23,380 bases of DNA. Source: SIG565 sp045651765 (GTDB lineage Bacteria > Bacillota > Clostridia > Oscillospirales > Acutalibacteraceae). Of this stretch, positions 22,251 through 23,380 are shown in pieces. The stretch lies in NCBI GenBank assembly GCA_045651765.1, contig JAZRSY010000004.1:1-23380 (forward strand), written 5' to 3'. Both the position numbers and the translations under genes were made by a program. The notes beneath the pieces are model-generated. The model was not told the DNA's origin and did not search any database. It was given only the letters and a program-made list of their open reading frames with translations. How positions within the stretch are numbered: position 1 is the stretch's first letter; every line of letters begins with the position of its first letter.

Positions 22251-23162
22251 GTGAAGATATCCAAATTATTTGCAATCACATTGCAGACAAAAAACAGACT
22301 GATTTTCTTTATTATTGCATCTATCTATAATTTACTATTGGGTTTATATTTAAAAGATTTTCTTGTTTTATCTCAAACACTTATGGTGTTCTATTTATTA
22401 TCAGTTTTACCATCTTTGTTTTTGGTAGTTGAGATAAAATCAAAAGTAATGAGAATGGCGGTTTATATTTCGCTGATACTCATTGCTTGTATGAATATTG
22501 CTTATGCAATTTACTGTCGTAGAGTATTTCCGTTTTTAGCACTTATATCACTTGTTATTGTTTTTATGTGTTTTATCTGCTTTACCGACAATAAAGGAAA
22601 AGATAATCTATTGACGAAAATTTATGTATTGGCAGTATCTTCAGTAATTTTGTCGTTAATTTTATCGGCATATATTTTCGTCTACAAACAAGAGGATGTT
22701 TTTCTTACCAACGGTCAGGCAACCCTATGGGATACAAAAACGACAGAAATTGCTGACGAAATTTGTGCCGATTGTAATACAGATGAAGAAAAGGTAAAAG
22801 CTATATACGAATGGATGATACATAATTTTGAGTATGATTACGAGTACAATCCTGTTATTCAATATTTTAACATTCATAAAACCTTGCGCACTCATAAAGG
22901 AGTCTGTTACGACTTTGCACACCTCCTTGCATCAATATGCCGGAGTCATAATATCCCTTGCTATGTAGTTGACGGCGATAAAAGAGAAAATGTTCAGTAT
23001 CACCACACTTGGAATAGGGTTTATTTTAATGGTTCTTGGTGGAATATTGATGTTACCTTTGATATTGTTCAAACTAAAACACAAGGAGAACTTTATGGTT
23101 TCCGTATAATTGATGGTGCATTTGTTGAGAATGAAGAGTTTTTCGTAACAAAGATATATTAA
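22251..23162 (+). CDS. Polytopic membrane protein with transglutaminase-like domain
   Basis: This 303-residue protein has about five membrane helices in residues 16-144, then a transglutaminase-core domain. The catalytic triad is visible: K-G-V-C-Y-D-F-A (Cys219), Y-H-H-T-W-N (His252) and W-N-I-D-V-T-F (Asp267). The domain should face outward and act as a protease or acyltransferase on cell-surface or peptidoglycan substrates; this is inferred from the fold. The start is GTG at 22251 with GAGG about 8 bases upstream. It ends before a strong hairpin and is alone on its strand. Confidence 0.85.
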   Translation: MKISKLFAITLQTKNRLIFFIIASIYNLLLGLYLKDFLVLSQTLMVFYLLSVLPSLFLVVEIKSKVMRMAVYISLILIACMNIAYAIYCRRVFPFLALISLVIVFMCFICFTDNKGKDNLLTKIYVLAVSSVILSLILSAYIFVYKQEDVFLTNGQATLWDTKTTEIADEICADCNTDEEKVKAIYEWMIHNFEYDYEYNPVIQYFNIHKTLRTHKGVCYDFAHLLASICRSHNIPCYVVDGDKRENVQYHHTWNRVYFNGSWWNIDVTFDIVQTKTQGELYGFRIIDGAFVENEEFFVTKIY

Positions 23163-23172
23163 CAAAAATCAA

Positions 23173-23208
23173 AAGGGTGATGACACATGAATGGTCACCA
23201 CCCTTTAA
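23173..23208 (+). terminator. Terminator after the transglutaminase gene
   Basis: AAAGGGTGATGAC pairs with GTCACCACCCTTT (one mismatch) just after the stop at 23162. Confidence 0.8.
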
Positions 23209-23253
23209 ATGTTCTTATTGAACTGCAGTTTAAACGAATAACTAACAAACATT

Positions 23254-23278
23254 AAAGCCGCCCGATTGGGCGGCTTTT
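23254..23278 (-). terminator. Terminator of the partial right-end gene
   Basis: AAAGCCGCCC pairs with GGGCGGCTTT around GATT, directly after the stop of the minus-strand gene that leaves the window. Confidence 0.8.
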
Positions 23279-23281
23279 GAT

Positions 23282-23380
23282 TTACTTATTTGAATTAAGT
23301 GTGCGTATCATTTGCATGACCGCTTTTTTCTGTTCTGCTGTGAGGCTAACCCAAGAGTCAAAGAGTTCTTTGATTTCAGG
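23282..23380 (-). CDS. Partial CDS, C-terminus of an unidentified protein
   Basis: The minus strand codes for the last 32 residues of a protein that continues beyond the window: P-E-I-K-E-L-F-D-S-W-V-S-L-T-A-E-Q-K-K-A-V and then a stop at 23282. The helical L-T-A-E-Q-K-K-A-V-M-Q-M-I pattern is common at the end of small XRE-type phage or element regulators, but this is too short to decide. Confidence 0.5.
   Translation of the reverse strand, partial: PEIKELFDSWVSLTAEQKKAVMQMIRTLNSNK

Overview
The window looks like a chromosomal stretch from a low-GC, Gram-positive Clostridia-type bacterium, probably a gut Oscillospiraceae/Ruminococcaceae relative. This rests on the AT-rich sequence, strong AGGAGG-type ribosome binding sites, TTGnnn-17-TATAAT promoters, a type-2 (Firmicute) GalT, a long Prs, ThyX and MltG. 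No rRNA gene is present, so the genus cannot be fixed.

Region 1 (1 to about 9,580) is accessory DNA. From left to right it carries a secreted or anchored transglutaminase-fold protein with a DUF6809-like partner (minus strand); a restriction-modification operon of a C-type regulator, two amino-methyltransferases and an HNH nuclease; two unrecognised membrane-protein genes; then on the minus strand a MazF-like toxin, a Hin/resolvase-type serine recombinase and a 63-residue partner; and last an unrecognised 323-residue protein. The region ends at 9,584-9,640 in the 3' half of a tRNA-Ser(CGA) gene that has no 5' half. Tandem TTGACAC repeats lie just inside this end. This is the typical right attachment site of a tRNA-targeting element, so I read region 1 as the right part of an integrated element whose integrase and rebuilt tRNA-Ser lie left of the window.

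Region 2 (9,640-10,562) and its near copy (20,902-21,966) are the most unusual features. A unit of about 550 bp starts at a tRNA CCA end and holds a hairpin, AT-rich repeats, a promoter and an S23-type four-helix-bundle gene. It occurs twice, each time directly after a tRNA sequence. Each copy ends exactly in an ATGA overlap with a downstream membrane or exported protein gene, and that second gene is completely different in the two copies.

Region 3 (10,620-20,902) is core chromosome: a ZIP metal transporter, tRNA-Ser(GGA), galT and prs on the minus strand, then a plus-strand operon thyX-tmk-DJ-1-mltG-U32 with one clear promoter and one terminator. ThyX and Tmk make dTMP and phosphorylate it; MltG and the class B penicillin-binding protein that follows act on peptidoglycan. 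The terminator overlaps the ribosome binding site and start codon of the penicillin-binding protein gene. Two tRNA genes (CAT and Trp) follow.

Region 4 (about 21,990 to the end) again looks accessory: it has 12-bp tandem repeats like integrase arm sites, a polytopic transglutaminase-fold protein, and the 3' end of an unidentified gene.
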